Shown piece after piece: positions 7,345 to 8,932 of a DNA stretch of 8,932 nt (positions are counted from its first letter, which is position 1; each line of letters opens with the position of its first letter). Location of the stretch: NCBI GenBank assembly GCA_028704125.1, contig JAQVLM010000096.1, positions 1-8,932 on the forward strand, given 5' to 3'. The DNA comes from Opitutales bacterium (lineage in GTDB: Bacteria > Verrucomicrobiota > Verrucomicrobiia > Opitutales > JAFGAQ01). Under the pieces are notes generated by a model. The model ran no database searches. It saw only the letters and a program-made list of their open reading frames with translations, and was not told where the DNA came from. The translations under genes and the position numbers were made by a program.

Positions 7345-7376
7345 AAACCCCGGATCTTCCCGATCCGGGGTTTATT
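7345..7376 (+). terminator. Strong factor-independent terminator of the TonB receptor gene
   Basis: AAACCCCGGATC (7345-7356) pairs perfectly with GATCCGGGGTTT (7362-7373) around the 5-base loop TTCCC, giving a 12-base-pair GC-rich stem whose 3' arm runs into TTTATT. It lies 50 bases after the receptor stop and separates this unit from the DUF3016 gene. The opposite strand has no T-tract after the stem, so it acts mainly rightward. Confidence 0.85.
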
Positions 7377-7478
7377 CATGTACACCTCAGAAATGGATTT
7401 GGTGGTGCCAAATGGATGATGTGAATCTTTGCATCGTTGGCTGGCGTATTCATGTGCAAACCGTATAGTTAAATAGAC

Positions 7479-7484
7479 AGGAGG
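7479..7484 (+). promoter_or_regulatory. Strong Shine-Dalgarno of the DUF3016 gene
   Basis: AGGAGG lies six bases before the ATG at 7491. It is the only full-strength Shine-Dalgarno that I see among the genes of this window. A possible -10 element TATAGT lies at 7464-7469, with no good -35 at proper spacing. Confidence 0.8.
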
Positions 7485-7490
7485 CGAACG

Positions 7491-8009
7491 ATGAATAAGA
7501 TCACAATTTGGATGGCTGCGATGGTGGCTTGCGGAATAGCGAATGCCGGTAACTTGACCGTGGAATGGGTCGAGCCGAAGAAATTCCGGGATGCATCTCA
7601 GGACGCTTACAACAGTGAGTCGGGCCGGGCTCGCGTGCTGAAGAGCCTGGAGAAATATTTCGTGAGTGAGGCCGCCAGGATCTTTCCCGAAACCGTGTTT
7701 GTTGAGATGGCAGTCACGGAGGTGGATCTTGCCGGAATGATCTATCCAGTGCCCGATATGGACAAGATCCGGGTGATCAAGCAAATCCACCCCGCACGGA
7801 TTCACTTCTCATACCGGATCCTGGACGCGAGTGGAGCGGTGATCTCCGAAGGCGAGGAAAAGCTGAGAGACTCTACCCCCGACAGTAACATGCGGGCCAG
7901 AATGCTTGCGAGCTATGAGGAGCATCCTTACATCAAGGGCCTGATGTTGGATTGGATGCGGGACAAGGCTAGATCCATGGCCAATGCCTCAACGGATGCC
8001 GATGGCTGA
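7491..8009 (+). CDS. Secreted DUF3016 family protein
   Basis: 172-residue protein of unknown function, predicted to be exported. Residues 1-19 are a signal peptide (Lys3, hydrophobic core, cleavage after ANA19). The mature part resembles the DUF3016 family: a short N-terminal strand with VEWVEPKKFRD (24-34); a helix with LKSLEKYF (50-57); the core VTEVDLAG (75-82); the strand pair RIHFSYRILDASG (103-115) leading into SEGEEKLRD (119-127); and a C-terminal helix with YIKGLMLDWM (147-156). Length is typical of these small periplasmic proteins. No catalytic motif is visible. The start is fixed by AGGAGG at 7479-7484. It stands alone after the receptor terminator, and its stop codon lies only 3 bases from the stop of the converging ArsR-family gene. 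Confidence 0.8.
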   Translation: MNKITIWMAAMVACGIANAGNLTVEWVEPKKFRDASQDAYNSESGRARVLKSLEKYFVSEAARIFPETVFVEMAVTEVDLAGMIYPVPDMDKIRVIKQIHPARIHFSYRILDASGAVISEGEEKLRDSTPDSNMRARMLASYEEHPYIKGLMLDWMRDKARSMANASTDADG

Positions 8010-8012
8010 GGG

Positions 8013-8342
8013 TCAGGTGCCGCAGTAGAGATCGTGGAGCAGGGCGATGATGCGTTGCACATCGTCCTGCGCGATGCTGTAGTAAACGGTTTGTTTGTCT
8101 TTGCGGGTCTCCACAAGCCCCACCAGACGCAACCGGGCCAGATGTTGGGAAAGAGCCGACTGGCTCAAGGGTAGGCGCTGGAGCAGTTCGGTGACCGACA
8201 GTTCTTTGTCGTTGACCAGATGACACAGGATCTGGAGCCGCTGGGGGTTGCTGATCGCGCTCAGGGTCTGGGCAGCCCGTGTGATCCCTTTTTTGTCCGG
8301 ATCGGTGTCGGATGAAGATTTTTGAAATACGTGGCTTGACAT
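8013..8342 (-). CDS. ArsR-family repressor, BigR/SqrR/YgaV-like (probable persulfide sensor)
   Basis: 109-residue winged-helix DNA-binding repressor. The helix-turn-helix is at about 50-75 (VTELLQRLPLS, then QSALSQHLARLR with the recognition helix), and the wing at about 76-90 (GLVETRKDKQTVYYSI). The protein has exactly two cysteines, Cys40 in RLQILCHL and Cys107 in DLYCGT at the extreme C-terminus. This is the layout of the persulfide sensors SqrR, BigR and YgaV, where the equivalent pair forms a polysulfide bridge that releases DNA. The metal-binding ELCV motif of arsenic sensors is replaced by KELSV. I start at the ATG at 8342; a TTG at 8360 would add six residues (MRENNA) and is less likely. 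It is divergent from a DUF2892 gene and probably represses it and itself through the shared 8343-8435 spacer. Confidence 0.88.
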   Translation of the reverse strand: MSSHVFQKSSSDTDPDKKGITRAAQTLSAISNPQRLQILCHLVNDKELSVTELLQRLPLSQSALSQHLARLRLVGLVETRKDKQTVYYSIAQDDVQRIIALLHDLYCGT

Positions 8343-8435
8343 GGCGTTGTTTTCTCTCAATACATTAGAAGATGCTAAAATAATAAAGTAATCAACAGTC
8401 TAATTCAATTTTCAACCAAGTCAAAATACAATCCT
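8343..8435. promoter_or_regulatory. Shared promoter/operator region of the ArsR-like and DUF2892 genes
   Basis: This AT-rich spacer of about 93 bases is the natural operator site. It contains a short dyad TTAGaagatgCTAA (8365-8378) and a near-direct repeat, TAATCAA (8389-8395) and TAATTCAA (8401-8408), 12 bases apart. ATTAG (8364-8368) and CTAAT (8400-8404) are mutually inverted. For the rightward genes TCTAAT (8399-8404) is a good -10 without a -35, and no Shine-Dalgarno precedes the ATG at 8436. I cannot tell which element the repressor binds. Confidence 0.4.
8380..8408 (-). promoter_or_regulatory. Promoter of the ArsR-like repressor gene
   Basis: On the minus strand TTGAAT (8403-8408) and TATTAT (8380-8385) lie 17 bases apart. 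Transcription would start near 8373, about 30 bases before the ATG at 8342. The repeats described in the spacer lie on or between these hexamers, consistent with autorepression. Confidence 0.45.
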
Positions 8436-8657
8436 ATGAATATCGAACGCGCCATTATGCTCTTCGCCGGTTCCGTGATCCTGATCAGCCTACTGCTGGC
8501 TCACTTTGTGAGTCCCTACTGGCTTTGGTTGACCGCCTTTGCCGGGGTCAATATGATCCAGTCGGCCTTCACGGGTTTTTGTCTGCCCTCCATCGTGATG
8601 CGAAAGATGGGGATGAAGGGTGGATGTACGTTTGACCGTGAGGCTTCTTCCTCTTAA
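8436..8657 (+). CDS. DUF2892 (YgaP transmembrane-type) small membrane protein
   Basis: 73-residue inner-membrane protein. Two hydrophobic helices (about 5-24 and 28-46) are joined by a tight SPYW turn, then comes FTGFC with Cys49, a basic segment (RKMGMKGG) and Cys64. The sequence from MNIERA through HFVSPYWLWLTAF to QSAFTGFC is the family signature. In E. coli the same module forms the membrane anchor of the rhodanese YgaP, encoded next to the persulfide sensor YgaV. Here the rhodanese domain is absent and the module stands alone. Its position divergent from a YgaV/BigR-like gene supports a role in reactive-sulfur handling (inference). It is 65 bases upstream of a TolC-family gene in the same direction and probably co-transcribed with it. 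Confidence 0.85.
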   Translation: MNIERAIMLFAGSVILISLLLAHFVSPYWLWLTAFAGVNMIQSAFTGFCLPSIVMRKMGMKGGCTFDREASSS

Positions 8658-8685
8658 CTTCCATTATTCCTTTCTCAAAACATAT

Positions 8686-8700
8686 TTCCGGTTTCCGGAA
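8686..8700 (+). repeat. Small inverted repeat between the DUF2892 and TolC-like genes
   Basis: TTCCGG (8686-8691) and CCGGAA (8695-8700) form a perfect 6-base-pair hairpin with a TTT loop. The same bases also read as two tandem copies of TTTCCGG. No T-tract follows, so a full terminator is unlikely. It may be a weak attenuator, a protein site or chance. Confidence 0.3.
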
Positions 8701-8722
8701 TGCTTACCTCATCTGTCCTGCC

Positions 8723-8932
8723 ATGATGCGCCTGATCACCATCCTCTCTGTTTTTGCCATATCCTTGCCCGGCTTTGCCTCTGTGCCACTTGACCTGCCA
8801 CAGGCGATCGAGATGGCTCTGGCCAACAACCCGGATGTCCGGATTGCCGCTGAGCAAGTAGCGGCATCGGAGGCATTGCTGGAGCAGTCGAAATCGGCGT
8901 TCCGGCCCCAGATCGGGTTGCAGTCGTCCTAC
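8723..8932 (+). CDS. TolC-family outer-membrane efflux protein, N-terminal part (runs off the window)
   Basis: Seventy codons are visible and the frame is open at the right edge, so the gene is partial at its 3' end. It starts ATG ATG; the first ATG (8723) is used, but the second at 8726 is equally possible. Residues 1-19 look like a signal peptide (MMRLITILSVFAISLPGFA). Then comes the opening of the outer-membrane efflux protein family: LDLPQAIEMALANNPDVRIA (23-42), a long helical stretch QVAASEALLEQSKSAFRP (45-62), and IGLQSSY, the usual entry to the first beta strand. Such proteins form the outer-membrane exit duct of RND, ABC or MFS export complexes, so adaptor and pump genes would be expected downstream. 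No Shine-Dalgarno is visible. Confidence 0.85.
   Translation, partial: MMRLITILSVFAISLPGFASVPLDLPQAIEMALANNPDVRIAAEQVAASEALLEQSKSAFRPQIGLQSSY

Noticed and set aside
7209..7805. 198-codon minus-strand frame across the receptor 3' end and the DUF3016 gene
   Set aside because: It runs through a strong terminator hairpin and antisense to two supported genes, and has no family resemblance.
8343..8360. TTG start for the ArsR-like repressor
   Set aside because: An ATG six codons later gives the usual family length, and GAGAG lies about 11 bases before it; the extra residues are unconserved.
1..8932. tRNA, rRNA, CRISPR arrays, insertion sequences, phage or integrase features
   Set aside because: Reading both strands, I found no long repeats, no array-like spacing, no transposase or integrase motifs and no tRNA-like cloverleaf; small RNAs without strong structure could still be missed.

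Overview
The window looks like a chromosomal segment of a Gram-negative heterotroph, most likely Verrucomicrobiota of the class Opitutae. The best evidence is the very long TonB-dependent receptor. Its mature N-terminus (SPFVV, then GYRADATLAGTR) is the form I associate with the large receptor families of that class. It also has an outer-membrane C-terminal Phe, several genes lack a Shine-Dalgarno sequence, and a secreted beta-helix protein is present. The taxonomic call is inference; no rRNA gene is present.

Layout. 73-1896 (-): secreted right-handed beta-helix protein with a CBM5/12-like module near its C-terminus and a cut-short Ig-like (He_PIG-type) tail, with a good sigma70-type promoter upstream. 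2239-2439 (+): rpsU (ribosomal protein S21). It converges on and overlaps by 38 nt mutY (2402-3514, -), the adenine glycosylase of the GO system. A factor-independent terminator facing rpsU lies inside the mutY coding sequence. 3515-3844 is an AT-rich divergent control region. 3845-7294 (+): 1149-residue TonB-dependent outer-membrane receptor, followed by two hairpins, the second a strong terminator. 7491-8009 (+): secreted DUF3016 protein with a strong Shine-Dalgarno. 8013-8342 (-): ArsR-family repressor with the two-cysteine pattern of persulfide sensors (BigR/SqrR/YgaV). Divergent from it are 8436-8657 (+), a small DUF2892 (YgaP-type) membrane protein, and 8723 to the window end (+), the start of a TolC-family outer-membrane efflux protein.

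How the genes fit together. The most coherent unit is at the right edge. A probable reactive-sulfur-responsive repressor is transcribed away from a DUF2892 membrane protein and a TolC-type channel, which suggests a sulfide or persulfide stress regulon coupled to efflux. The rest of that operon lies outside the window. The beta-helix/CBM protein and the TonB receptor are compatible with polysaccharide scavenging, but the housekeeping pair rpsU/mutY separates them and no operon link is visible. I found no tRNA, rRNA, CRISPR array, insertion sequence or transposase, and nothing that I would call a wholly undescribed system.
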